From contig JACIXH010000023.1 in assembly GCA_014360565.1 (NCBI GenBank), positions 1 through 39,812 on the forward strand: a stretch of 39,812 nt of DNA. The letters run 5' to 3'. The notes beneath the pieces are model-generated. The model was given only the letters and a program-made list of their open reading frames with translations. It did not search any database and had not been told where the DNA came from. This DNA is from Nocardia sp. (lineage in GTDB: Bacteria > Actinomycetota > Actinomycetes > Mycobacteriales > Mycobacteriaceae). The translations under genes were made by a program, and so were the position numbers. Below are positions 15,810 through 24,427 of the stretch, in pieces (the stretch's first letter is position 1; each line of letters opens with the position of its first letter).

Positions 15810-15852
15810 ATGACCCGCGTCGTTGCCCCACCAGCGGCGCGACGCGGGTCAT
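15810..15852 (+). terminator. Long-stem inverted repeat after the epimerase gene
   Basis: ATGACCCGCGTCG (15810-15822) and its perfect inverse (15840-15852) flank a 17-nt loop, starting 9 bp after the epimerase stop. There is no T-run, so it may act as a U-less actinobacterial terminator or as a protein site ahead of the methyltransferase gene. Confidence 0.5.
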
Positions 15853-15861
15853 AGTGGTCGA

Positions 15862-17145
15862 ATGGGTGAGAAGTCCACGATCGCTGACGCGTTCGATCCT
15901 CTGCTGCGCGCGGCCTTGGGCCCGCACCCCGCGCTGAGTTTCCAATTCTGGGACGGCAGCACGATCCGTCCCGAAGGTGACAGCCCCGGAACCATGCGGG
16001 TGCGATCCGAGGACGCGCTGCGCCACCTGGTCTGGGCTCCCGGAGAACTCGGGTTGGCGCGCGCATTCGTCTCGGGCACAGTCGATCTCGACGGCGACAT
16101 CTTCGCGATGCTGCGCGCGCTCCAGTCGACCGCGCCGAACGACGCCCGCCTCGGCGTCGGGGCGGCCTGGCGGGCCGTCGGCACCGCCCGGCAGCTCGGC
16201 GCGCTCGGCCGCCGCCCGCAACCGCCGCCGGAGGAGGCGCGCCCGCTCCGCGGACCCCTGCACACCAAGCGTCGCGACGCCGCCGCGATCAGTCATCACT
16301 ACGACGTCGGCAACGATTTCTACCGGCTGGTGCTCGGACCGAGCATGACCTACTCCTGCGCCCGCTTCGTGCCAGGCGAGGACGGCTCACTGGAGGCTGC
16401 CCAGCGCGCCAAGCACGACCTGATCTGCCGGAAATTGGGCCTGGCCGAACAGTCGGGGCTGCGCCTGCTCGACGTCGGATGCGGCTGGGGGTCGATGGCC
16501 ATCCACGCGGCCTCGACCTATGGGGCGCAGGTCGTCGGCGTCACCATCAGCAGCGCGCAGGTCGAGCTCGCCCGCCGGCGCGTCGCCGAGGCGGGGCTGT
16601 CGGGCAGTGTCGAGATCAGGCTCGCCGACTATCGGGACCTGCGCGGCGAACAGTTCGACGCCATTTCCTCCATCGGTATGTTCGAACATGTCGGAACCCA
16701 GCGCGCCGCCGAGTACTTCGACATCCTGCGCGCTCTGCTGCGCCCGGGCGGACGGCTGCTCAACCACGCCATCTCCTCGCCGGGCGGCTCCGTGATGGGC
16801 AATCGTTCCTTCATCGGGCGCTATGTCTTCCCGGACGGCGAACTCGTCGACGTGGGCGAAGTCGTCCTGGCCATGCAATGCGCCGGCTTCGAAGTCCGCG
16901 ACGTCGAAGCCATGCGCGAGCACTACGCGAGCACCCTTCGCCGGTGGGTCGCGAATCTGGAAGACGGGTGGGAACAAGCGGTTTCACTCGTCAGCGAAGG
17001 GAGAGCACGCATCTGGCGGCTCTACATGGCGGCCTCGGCGCTGGGCTTCGAAGACGGCGGGCTCGGGATCCACCAGGTACTCGGCGTGGTACCCCAGGCA
17101 ACGGGCGATGCCGGAATGCCTGCGACACGGCGCGATTGGGGATAA
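15862..17145 (+). CDS. Cyclopropane-fatty-acyl-phospholipid synthase family methyltransferase
   Basis: A 427-residue SAM-dependent methyltransferase of the CFA/mycolic-acid cyclopropane synthase family. The lipid-binding N-terminal domain is followed by AISHHYDVGNDFYRLVLGPS, the hallmark entry to the catalytic domain, and SAM motif I DVGCGWG at residues 204-210. SIGMFEHVG and the C-terminal REHYA-type region are also present. It adds a methylene or methyl group to unsaturated acyl chains. The ATG at 15862 lacks a strong ribosome-binding site but begins a normal-length protein; in-frame upstream codons would run through the hairpin. It stands alone between the LacI locus and a convergent amidase gene. 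Confidence 0.9.
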   Translation: MGEKSTIADAFDPLLRAALGPHPALSFQFWDGSTIRPEGDSPGTMRVRSEDALRHLVWAPGELGLARAFVSGTVDLDGDIFAMLRALQSTAPNDARLGVGAAWRAVGTARQLGALGRRPQPPPEEARPLRGPLHTKRRDAAAISHHYDVGNDFYRLVLGPSMTYSCARFVPGEDGSLEAAQRAKHDLICRKLGLAEQSGLRLLDVGCGWGSMAIHAASTYGAQVVGVTISSAQVELARRRVAEAGLSGSVEIRLADYRDLRGEQFDAISSIGMFEHVGTQRAAEYFDILRALLRPGGRLLNHAISSPGGSVMGNRSFIGRYVFPDGELVDVGEVVLAMQCAGFEVRDVEAMREHYASTLRRWVANLEDGWEQAVSLVSEGRARIWRLYMAASALGFEDGGLGIHQVLGVVPQATGDAGMPATRRDWG

Positions 17146-17176
17146 GCCTCGATCGACACACCGGCCTTGCTCGAGC

Positions 17177-18670
17177 TCACGAAACGGGCGGGATCACCGG
17201 TCGCCGGTCGGCCCACGGCGCGGCCGACTCGAGCTGCGCGGCCAAGCGCACGAGCATCGCTTCGCCGCCCAGCTGCGCGGTGAACTGCACACCCATCGGC
17301 AAACCGTCGGCGGTCCGATGCAGGGGCAGCGACAGGGCCGGACGGCCCGTCACGTTGGCCAGCTGGGTGTAGGGAACCCAACTCAGGTTGTCGTGAATGA
17401 TCCGATCGGTCAGGGCGGAATGGCGCAGCAGGCCCGCGGTGCCCGTCCTGAGCAGCACCTCCCCGGCCAGGCGTAGTGACCGGTGGGTGTCGAGCGAGCC
17501 GATGCGGGGCGCGAGGTCGGCGAGCGTCGGCGTCATCAGCAGGTCGTAGCTGTCGAAGTAGCTCGACAGTCGCCGCGCGTGCTCGTGGCGGCGCATGACG
17601 GCATCGACGTATTCGACGCTGTTGTAGGAGCGCCCCAGCGCGGCCATCAGGCGAGTATCGAACTCGAAACCTTCTTCGCCGCACCCCGATCGGCGCTTGG
17701 CGTCGTCGACCTCCCAGGCCAGGTAGGCGAACCAGGCCAACAGGAAATCCTCGGCCAGTGCTTGATCGTCGACGGGTGGTTTGTCGAGGATCTCGACGGT
17801 GTGCCCCAAGTCGGCGAGCAATTCGGCCGCAGCCTCGACAGCCGCCCTGGCCTGCGGATGCGGCGAAGAATTGATGGCCGAGGACATACAGACACCGATC
17901 CGCAGTCGACCCGGGTCGACGCCGACCTGCGAGCGGAACGTCGCGGCGGGAACGGCCGGAAGGTACGGTCCGCTGCGTTCGCCGCCCGCGAGAACGTCGA
18001 GCATCGCCGCGGTGTCACGGACCGAACGCGACACCACACCGTGGACGGCGGCACCGTGCATGTCTTCGCCGACAGCCGGGCCTGCCGGAACCAGCCCTCG
18101 TCCCGGCTTGAGTCCGACGAGTCCGCAACAGGCCGCGGGAATGCGAATCGAACCGCCGCCGTCGTTGGCGCCTGCCACCGCAACGATGCCCGCGGCCACC
18201 GCAGCGGCCGATCCGCCGGACGAGCCGCCGGGGGTTCGATCGAGATCCCAGGGATTGCGGGCGGGACCGAACAGTTCGGACTCGGTCACGCCTTTGGCGC
18301 CGAACTCCGGAGTGTTGGTCTTGCCGACGATGACAAGGCCCGCGTCGAGCCAGCGCTGCACGACCGTGGCGTGCTGCTGGGCGGGGATCTGTGCCAACGA
18401 GCGAGACCCACAGCTGGTGGGCAGGCCCGCGTAGTCCTGCGCGAGGTCTTTGATCAGAAACGGCACACCGGCGAACGGACCGGTCAGCTCCTGGGTGACC
18501 CGGCGATCGGCCTCGGCATCCATGAATCGGACCACCGCGTTGATCCGGCCGTTCACCGTCTCGGCCTGTCGCCGAGCGACTTCGAGTAGTTCGCCGGGCG
18601 TCACATCACCGTCGTCGACCAGTTGCGCCAGTCCCAGCGCGTCGAAGCGCTGGTATTCGTCGATCCGCAT
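17177..18670 (-). CDS. Amidase signature family hydrolase
   Basis: A 497-residue amidase-signature enzyme. The Ser-cisSer-Lys triad is intact: Lys74 in FLIKDLAQ, Ser150 in PGGSSGGS and nucleophile Ser174 in GGGSIRIPA, with the usual 24-residue spacing between the serines. The family includes GatA and general aliphatic or aryl amidases. No gatB or gatC is adjacent, so a catabolic amidase is more likely than the tRNA amidotransferase. The ATG at 18670 is used; an in-frame start 12 codons upstream lies inside the palindrome region. It follows a TetR gene by 54 bp with a large palindrome between them, suggesting control by that regulator. Confidence 0.9.
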   Translation of the reverse strand: MRIDEYQRFDALGLAQLVDDGDVTPGELLEVARRQAETVNGRINAVVRFMDAEADRRVTQELTGPFAGVPFLIKDLAQDYAGLPTSCGSRSLAQIPAQQHATVVQRWLDAGLVIVGKTNTPEFGAKGVTESELFGPARNPWDLDRTPGGSSGGSAAAVAAGIVAVAGANDGGGSIRIPAACCGLVGLKPGRGLVPAGPAVGEDMHGAAVHGVVSRSVRDTAAMLDVLAGGERSGPYLPAVPAATFRSQVGVDPGRLRIGVCMSSAINSSPHPQARAAVEAAAELLADLGHTVEILDKPPVDDQALAEDFLLAWFAYLAWEVDDAKRRSGCGEEGFEFDTRLMAALGRSYNSVEYVDAVMRRHEHARRLSSYFDSYDLLMTPTLADLAPRIGSLDTHRSLRLAGEVLLRTGTAGLLRHSALTDRIIHDNLSWVPYTQLANVTGRPALSLPLHRTADGLPMGVQFTAQLGGEAMLVRLAAQLESAAPWADRRPVIPPVS

Positions 18671-18687
18671 GCCCGGTGAGCATAGCC

Positions 18688-18718
18688 GTACCGAACGGTT
18701 AGGCAAACCGTTCGGTAC
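18688..18718. promoter_or_regulatory. 13-bp-arm palindrome between tetR and amidase
   Basis: GTACCGAACGGTT and its exact inverse are separated by AGGCA. Each arm itself contains a near-palindromic ACCGAACGGT, as in many TetR operators. It lies 18 bp upstream of the amidase start, directly after the TetR stop. No T-run follows on the minus strand, so operator is preferred over terminator. Confidence 0.65.
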
Positions 18719-18724
18719 GACAAG

Positions 18725-19327
18725 TCAGCGGGGTCGAGGGCTGCCCATCATCGCGACTGCGGCCGCGAACGCGGCATCGACTCGCGCGCGATCGCCGGTC
18801 AGCAGCAGGTCCAGCTGCAATCCACGGATCTGCCCCAGGACGAGGGTGGCCAGGCTGCGCGCCGCGTCGGCGGACCAGCCGTCGGCGCGCAGCCGTTCCT
18901 CGATCGGGGTCAGCCAGTCATCGACGATCGAGGGCGCCAGCGCGGCCGCGTCGGCCGGCACCCGCGCCACCCGGCCTACCAGCTGGAACAACAGGATGAA
19001 TTGGCGCTGCTCCTTCGGTTCGCACAATCGCACCCACACCCTGCGCACCAGTTCCGCCGCCGAGGTCGCGGCACGGAAGTGCTCGTCCTGCTGCCAGGAT
19101 CGAACGACGTCGGCGCGGATCTTCTCCCCGATCTGGAGCAGCAACTCGTTCTTCGAGGTGAAATGCCGCAGCAAGGTCGCGTGCGAGACGCCGAGCGCGG
19201 CCGCGACCGGGCGCAGCGACACGTCATCGATACCGTGCTCGAGCACGTATTCGGTCGCCGCGTCCAGCAACGCGGGGCGGCGATGGCGATATCGCAGCGT
19301 GCGCCCGTCTACTCGGCCGTCAGTCAT
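18725..19327 (-). CDS. TetR-family regulator (amidase-linked)
   Basis: A 200-residue TetR regulator. The N-terminal DNA-binding domain RPALLDAATEYVLEHGIDD continues into a helix-turn-helix with LRPVAAALGVSHATLLRHF. The C-terminal ligand-binding domain is divergent. The ATG at 19327 gives the usual short arm before the first helix. It is 56 bp downstream of the E2 gene and upstream of the amidase on the same strand, so it may be read through from the dehydrogenase operon; the palindrome at 18688-18718 makes the amidase its most likely target. Confidence 0.87.
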   Translation of the reverse strand: MTDGRVDGRTLRYRHRRPALLDAATEYVLEHGIDDVSLRPVAAALGVSHATLLRHFTSKNELLLQIGEKIRADVVRSWQQDEHFRAATSAAELVRRVWVRLCEPKEQRQFILLFQLVGRVARVPADAAALAPSIVDDWLTPIEERLRADGWSADAARSLATLVLGQIRGLQLDLLLTGDRARVDAAFAAAVAMMGSPRPR

Positions 19328-19383
19328 CGGCGTCGATCGTAGCGCCCGCCGCGCCGAGCGCATGCGGGCGCCGCACGTCCTGC

Positions 19384-20658
19384 TCAGGCCACGATCCGCA
19401 GCGGGTCTTCGACGAGTTCCTTCAGGGTTGCCAGGAATTGAGCCGCTACCGCTCCGTCGATGGCGCGATGGTCGGCCGACATCGTGACGCGAAGGATCTT
19501 GCGGGCCACCACAGCGTCGCCGTCGAGTCGCAGTTCCTCGGCCGCCGCACCGACCGCGAGGATCGCCGACTCGGGCGAGTTGATCACCGCGGTGAATTGC
19601 TCGATACCGAACATGCCGAGGTTGGAGATGGTGAAGGTGCCCCCCGACATCTCCTGCGCGCGCAGCTTGCGATCGCGGGCGCGGGTCGCCAGATCACGGC
19701 TCTCGGTCGCGATCTCGGACACGCTCTTGCGATCCGCGTCACGGATCACCGGGACGAGCAGTCCGGCCGGGGTCGCGACCGCGACGCCGAGGTGGATCGC
19801 CTTGTGCACCAACAGTTTGTCGCCCGCGAAGCTGACATTGATCGAGCGATTCCTGCGCAGTGCGACAGCGACCGCCTTGACGAGCAGATCGTTCACACTG
19901 ACCTTGCCTTCGTCGGCTGCGACCAGGGTCGCGTTGATCCGCGCCCGGAAGGCGAACAACTCGGTCACGTCCATGGCGCTGGTCAGGTAGAAGTGCGGTG
20001 CCTGCTGCTTGCTCTCGGTCAGCCGGATCGCCGAGACGCGCTGAATGTTGGTCAGCGCAACCTCCTCGAACTCCCCTGCTTCCGCAACAGTCGCGCTCGC
20101 GTCCGGCGCCGGGGTCGTGACGACAGGGTCGGCCTCGGCGGAGCCCGCGCTGTGCGCCGCCTCCACATCCCTTCTGGTAACCCGCCCGCCCGGGCCCGTG
20201 CCGACCACGCCGTCGAGATCGATCCGCAACTCGCGCGCGATCTTGCGGGCCAGTGGGGAGGCCTTGACCACCTCTGGCCGTGGCGAACCCATCTCGGTGT
20301 GAACACTCGAATCGCGTTGGGGCCCAGCGGAGGTCACCGGTGAGCCGATGTCGGACCGGGCCGCGTCAGATGCCGTGTTCACCGCCGGTGCCTTCGACGG
20401 TGCAGGCGGCGTACTCGACCACGTGCCGTCCCCGACGATCGCGATCGGTTCGCCGATCGGAACCCGGACGCCCGGCTCGGCGAGGATCTTCTCGAGGATG
20501 CCGTCGTCGTAGGCTTCGAGTTCCATGAGCGCTTTGTCGGTCTCGATCTCGGCGACGATCTCGCCGCGGGTGATCTGGTCACCCACGTTCTTGAGCCAGG
20601 CGGAGACGACGCCGTCCTCCATGGTGTCGGAGAGCCGGGGCATGATGATGTCGGGCAT
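19384..20658 (-). CDS. Dihydrolipoamide acyltransferase, E2 of 2-oxoacid dehydrogenase
   Basis: A 424-residue E2 protein. Lipoyl domain at residues 1-77 with the lipoylated Lys42 in ETDKALMEL; an Ala/Pro-rich linker; a peripheral-subunit-binding domain at about 133-168 (ASPLARKIARELRIDLDG); and a C-terminal catalytic domain ending in SADHRAIDGAVAAQFL, which contains the active-site His and Asp (HRAIDG). It transfers the acyl group from lipoate to CoA and forms the core of the complex. It has one lipoyl domain only. GAAGGA precedes the start. It is the last of four consecutive complex genes on the minus strand. Confidence 0.93.
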   Translation of the reverse strand: MPDIIMPRLSDTMEDGVVSAWLKNVGDQITRGEIVAEIETDKALMELEAYDDGILEKILAEPGVRVPIGEPIAIVGDGTWSSTPPAPSKAPAVNTASDAARSDIGSPVTSAGPQRDSSVHTEMGSPRPEVVKASPLARKIARELRIDLDGVVGTGPGGRVTRRDVEAAHSAGSAEADPVVTTPAPDASATVAEAGEFEEVALTNIQRVSAIRLTESKQQAPHFYLTSAMDVTELFAFRARINATLVAADEGKVSVNDLLVKAVAVALRRNRSINVSFAGDKLLVHKAIHLGVAVATPAGLLVPVIRDADRKSVSEIATESRDLATRARDRKLRAQEMSGGTFTISNLGMFGIEQFTAVINSPESAILAVGAAAEELRLDGDAVVARKILRVTMSADHRAIDGAVAAQFLATLKELVEDPLRIVA

Positions 20659-20685
20659 AGCGTGTGTCCTTCGTCTTCCCAGTTC

Positions 20686-21678
20686 TCAGCGCCTGCGGCC
20701 GACGGCCGCCAGGGTTTCCATTGCTGCCGTGTAGAGCGACTCCGCGGAGGGCAGGGCGAGCTTCTCCAACGGTTTGGCGTACGGCAGCGGGATCTCCGCC
20801 ATCGCGACGCGGCGCACGGGGGCGTCGAGGTAATCGAAGGCGCCATCGGAGATCGATGCCGCGATCTCGGCGCCGATGCCGTAGGTGAGCCAGTCGTCTT
20901 CACCGATCACCGCACAGCCGGTCTTGCGGACCGAGGCCACGATGGTGTCGCGATCCAGCGGCCGCAGGCTGCGCAGGTCGATCACCTCGGCCGAAATGCC
21001 TTCCTCGGCAAGGCGCTGGGCGACCTCGGTAGCCACCGTGGCCATGCGGGAGTAGCCGATCAGCGTGATGTCGGTGCCCTCTCGGGTGACCGCCGCTTTG
21101 CCGATCTGGACCGGCGCAAGGTCGTCGGGCACTTCACCTTTGGTGTTGTAGAGCGACAGGTTCTCCAGGAACAGCACCGGGTCGTCGTCGGCGATCGCCG
21201 CCTTGAGCAATGCCCGCGCATCAGCGGGCGTGCTGGGCGCCACCACCTTCAGACCGGGTACGAACGCGTAGTACAGCTCGATGTTCTGCGAATGCGTCGC
21301 GCCGAGTTGCTGTCCGCCGCCACCGGGAGTCCGGATCACCATCGGCACATTGGTCTGCCCGCCGAACATGCCGTAGATCTTCGCGGCATGGTTGACGATC
21401 TGATCCAGTGCCAGCAGCGAGAAGTTGATGGTCATGATCTCCACGACCGGGCGCAAACCGAGCATCGCGGCGCCGATCGCCGCACCGACGAAACCTTCCT
21501 CGGCGATGGGGGTGTCGCGCACCCGTTTCTCGCCGAACTCCGCGAGCAGGCCGGCGGTGATCTTGTAGGAGCCTTCGAAGACGCCGATCTCCTCACCGAT
21601 CAGAAAAACGTCGTCATCGCGGCGCATCTCTTCACGCAGGGTTTCGCGCAGCGCTTCGCGATAGGTCATGACAGGCAC
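20686..21678 (-). CDS. 2-oxoacid dehydrogenase E1 component, beta subunit
   Basis: A 330-residue E1-beta subunit of a heterotetrameric TPP-dependent dehydrogenase (pyruvate/acetoin/branched-chain type). MTYREALRETLREEM, GEEIGVFEGSYKITAGL, DTPIAEEGFVGAAIGAA and GATHSQNIELYYAFVPGLKV are characteristic. A GTG start at 21678 is chosen because GAGGA lies 7 bp upstream; the ATG three codons later (21669) is the alternative. The open frame upstream of this overlaps the alpha-subunit gene and is not coding. The motif pattern is closest to pyruvate or acetoin dehydrogenases, but the substrate is not fixed. Confidence 0.92.
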   Translation of the reverse strand: MPVMTYREALRETLREEMRRDDDVFLIGEEIGVFEGSYKITAGLLAEFGEKRVRDTPIAEEGFVGAAIGAAMLGLRPVVEIMTINFSLLALDQIVNHAAKIYGMFGGQTNVPMVIRTPGGGGQQLGATHSQNIELYYAFVPGLKVVAPSTPADARALLKAAIADDDPVLFLENLSLYNTKGEVPDDLAPVQIGKAAVTREGTDITLIGYSRMATVATEVAQRLAEEGISAEVIDLRSLRPLDRDTIVASVRKTGCAVIGEDDWLTYGIGAEIAASISDGAFDYLDAPVRRVAMAEIPLPYAKPLEKLALPSAESLYTAAMETLAAVGRRR

Positions 21679-21688
21679 AGTGGAGTCC

Positions 21689-22795
21689 TCAGTGGGTGAA
21701 GAGCGGATCGGCGGGCAGACGACGGGAATCGCCCGGTACGGGAGTCGCGTAGGTGTAGTCGAACAGGCTCGACGGCTCCGGGTGCGGGCTCGAATCGGCG
21801 AATTCGACGGCGGCGGCGACCCCCTCGGCCACCGCGTGCTCGACATCGGCCAGTGCCTGTTCGGTCAACACACCGGCGGCGAGCAAGCGCTGTTGCCACA
21901 GCACGATCGGATCGTGCTCGCGGGCCACGGCGACGGTGTCGGTACTGCGGTACTTGGCCGGGTCGACGACCGAGTGGCCCTTGAGGCGGTAGCTCACCGC
22001 TTCGAGCAGGGCGGGTTTGCCGTCGCGGCGCGCGTCTTCGATGAGTTCGCTCGCCAGGTCGCGCACGGCGAGCACATCGGTGCCGTCGACCCGCTCGCCA
22101 CGCATCCGGTAGGCGGCGGCGCGCTTGTACAGGTCCGGTTCGGCCGAGGACTTCTCGACCGTGGTCCCCATGCCGGTCTGGTTGTTGATCACCAGGAACA
22201 CCACCGGCAGCCCCCACAGCGCCGCGATATTGAGCGACTCGTGGAACGCGCCGATGTTGGTGGTGCCCTCCCCCATCTGGCACACCACGACGTCGTCGCC
22301 GTCGCGGTAGTCGATGGCGAGCGCCGCGCCGACCGCCAGCGGAACCTGGCCGCCCACAATGGCGTAGCCGCCCAGCATCCGGGCGGCGGTGTCGTACATG
22401 TGCATCGAGCCACCCCATCCCTTCGAGGTGCCGGTGGAGCGGCCGTAGAGCTCGGCCATCACTCGACCCGGTTCGATGCCCTTGGCCAGCGCGTAGCCGT
22501 GTTCGCGATAGTTGGTGAACAGGTAGTCGGTGGGGCGCATCGCGGCACCGATGCCGACAACGGTGGCTTCTTCGCCGAGGTTGAGGTGGCAGTAGCCGCC
22601 GACCTTGGCCTGCTGGTAGCTCTGTGCGGTGCGCTCTTCGAAGCGCCGGATGAACAGCATGTCGCGGAACAGATCGCGCAGGGTCTGCGGATCCTCCGCT
22701 GCGACAGCGGCTTCGAGATCCGACTGGACCGCAGGTGCTCGGTCGCTTTTCGCCGGCTGACGGACGGGCTTACGCCGCGCGGTGGTCGTGGTCAT
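21689..22795 (-). CDS. 2-oxoacid dehydrogenase E1 component, alpha subunit
   Basis: A 368-residue E1-alpha subunit that binds thiamine diphosphate and decarboxylates the 2-oxoacid. LFRDMLFIRRFEERTAQSY, HLNLGEEATVVGIGAAM, GRSTGTSKGWGGSMHM and the TPP segment QMGEGTTNIGAFHESLN are visible, followed by NNQ about 30 residues on. In the TPP motif the usual GDG is GEG (Glu176), a conservative change. GAGGAG precedes the ATG. It lies 10 bp after the E3 gene and 10 bp before the E1-beta gene, so the complex is clearly one operon. Confidence 0.92.
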   Translation of the reverse strand: MTTTTARRKPVRQPAKSDRAPAVQSDLEAAVAAEDPQTLRDLFRDMLFIRRFEERTAQSYQQAKVGGYCHLNLGEEATVVGIGAAMRPTDYLFTNYREHGYALAKGIEPGRVMAELYGRSTGTSKGWGGSMHMYDTAARMLGGYAIVGGQVPLAVGAALAIDYRDGDDVVVCQMGEGTTNIGAFHESLNIAALWGLPVVFLVINNQTGMGTTVEKSSAEPDLYKRAAAYRMRGERVDGTDVLAVRDLASELIEDARRDGKPALLEAVSYRLKGHSVVDPAKYRSTDTVAVAREHDPIVLWQQRLLAAGVLTEQALADVEHAVAEGVAAAVEFADSSPHPEPSSLFDYTYATPVPGDSRRLPADPLFTH

Positions 22796-22805
22796 GTCGG
22801 GCTCC

Positions 22806-24254
22806 TCAACGCTTGCGTGGCGCGATGTGTACCGGCAGGCCGAGTCCGGCCATGGCCGCCTCCATACCGATCTCGCCGAGAGTGGGGTGGGCGTGAATGG
22901 TGTCGGCCAGCTCGTCGAGCGTGGCTTCCAGCGAGATCGCCAGCGCGCCCTCGGCGATCAGATCGCTGGCAGACGGTCCGATGATGTGCACGCCGAGCAC
23001 TTCTCGATGCGGCTGTCCGGCGATGATCTTGATGAAACCGTCGGTGTCGCCGAAGGTCTTGGCCCGGCCGAGCGCCGCGAACGGGAACTTGGCGGTGACG
23101 ACGTCGTGGCCTGCCGCGCGGGCGGCTTGCTCGGTGAGACCGACGCTCGCGATCTCCGGATGGGTGAACGTCGCGGCCGGGATGACCGTGTAATCGATGT
23201 GGGCGTCGTGTCCGGCGATCACTTCGGCCGCGGTGATCCCTTGATGTGAGGCGACGTGGGCCAGCAGCGCCCGCCCGGTCACATCACCGATGGCGTACAC
23301 GTGCTCGACGCCGGTCCGCAACCGTTCGTCGACTTCGATGAAACCGCGTGCGTCCGTGCCGATTCCGGCAACCTCGAGGCCGAGCTCGGAGGTATTGGGG
23401 CGTCGCCCGACGCCGACGAGCACCACATCGGCGTCCAGTTCGTGCGCCGACGGGCCGCCGACCGACACCCGCAGGACCTCGCCCTCGGTGATCGCGGTGA
23501 CCGTGGCGCCGGTGAGCACGGTGATGCCGCGCGCGCGGAAGGACCGGCCGAGCGCCTCGCCGATCTCCTTGTCCTCCAACGGAACCAGGCGGTCCTGCAT
23601 CTCCACGACCGTGACCTGGCTACCGAAGCCGGCGAACAGGCTGGCCCATTCCGCACCGACGGCGCTGCCGCCGATGATCACCAGCCGTTGCGGCACGTCG
23701 GTCAGCCCGAACGCGCCGTCGGAGGTGATCACGCCGGGCAGGTCCGCGCCGGACAGGGGCAGCCGCGCGGGCACCGAGCCGGTCGCGACGATCACGTCGC
23801 GCGCGCTCACCCGGCGGATCGGCGCGCCGGCGGCGGCCGCGTAGCGGGGACCACCGTCGAAGATCGGCGACGCGCCGACCTCGTGTACCTCCACGACCGT
23901 CGGCTCGACGAATCGGGCGTGACCCTCGATCACGGTGACCCCGTTGGCCTTCAGCAGGCCGCCGACACCATCGGTCAATTCCTTGACGATGGCGTCCTTG
24001 CGTTGGCGCACCGCGGCGAAGTCATAGCGCACATTATCGGCGTGAACCCCGAATTCCGCGGCGGCGGTGAGGGTTTGGAAGACCTCTGCCGAGCGCAGCA
24101 TCGCCTTGGTGGGGATGCAGCCCCAGTTGAGGCAGACGCCGCCGGGGCGCTCCTTCTCCACCACGCAGACCCGCAGGCCGCGTTGCGCGGCGCGGATGGC
24201 GGCCACGTAGCCGCCCGGTCCACCACCGATCACCAAAAGATCGAATTCCAGCAC
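22806..24254 (-). CDS. lpdA: Dihydrolipoyl dehydrogenase, E3
   Basis: A 482-residue flavoprotein disulfide reductase that reoxidises dihydrolipoate with NAD. FAD motif GGGPGGYVAAIRAA at residues 10-23; redox pair Cys41-xxxx-Cys46 in VCLNWGCIPTK; NAD motif IIGGSAVGAEWASLF; and the C-terminal active-site His-Glu in HAHPTLGEIG. A GTG start is preceded by GAGGAG. It is the first gene of the E3-E1alpha-E1beta-E2 operon; a perfect inverted repeat (24374-24394) lies upstream, between it and the pucR gene. Confidence 0.94.
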   Translation of the reverse strand: MLEFDLLVIGGGPGGYVAAIRAAQRGLRVCVVEKERPGGVCLNWGCIPTKAMLRSAEVFQTLTAAAEFGVHADNVRYDFAAVRQRKDAIVKELTDGVGGLLKANGVTVIEGHARFVEPTVVEVHEVGASPIFDGGPRYAAAAGAPIRRVSARDVIVATGSVPARLPLSGADLPGVITSDGAFGLTDVPQRLVIIGGSAVGAEWASLFAGFGSQVTVVEMQDRLVPLEDKEIGEALGRSFRARGITVLTGATVTAITEGEVLRVSVGGPSAHELDADVVLVGVGRRPNTSELGLEVAGIGTDARGFIEVDERLRTGVEHVYAIGDVTGRALLAHVASHQGITAAEVIAGHDAHIDYTVIPAATFTHPEIASVGLTEQAARAAGHDVVTAKFPFAALGRAKTFGDTDGFIKIIAGQPHREVLGVHIIGPSASDLIAEGALAISLEATLDELADTIHAHPTLGEIGMEAAMAGLGLPVHIAPRKR

Positions 24255-24373
24255 TCGTGGTGCTCCTCAGCTCGAGATCAACCCATCCACGGTCGTGGCT
24301 TGGATCATCTGTCGAGTCTCACCGTCCACAAATGCACAAACAATCTACCGGCAGCCCAGAGTTCAGGGCTCTA

Positions 24374-24394
24374 GATTGGGCGCAGCGCCCAATC
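24374..24394. promoter_or_regulatory. Perfect 10-bp inverted repeat upstream of the dehydrogenase operon
   Basis: GATTGGGCGC - A - GCGCCCAATC with a 1-nt centre, 120 bp upstream of the E3 start and 34 bp beyond the pucR stop. The short centre makes it a protein-binding site rather than an RNA hairpin. The PucR regulator next door is the obvious candidate binder. Confidence 0.62.
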
Positions 24395-24427
24395 ATGCTC
24401 GACGAGGCCTTCTCGGCGACCCGATGC

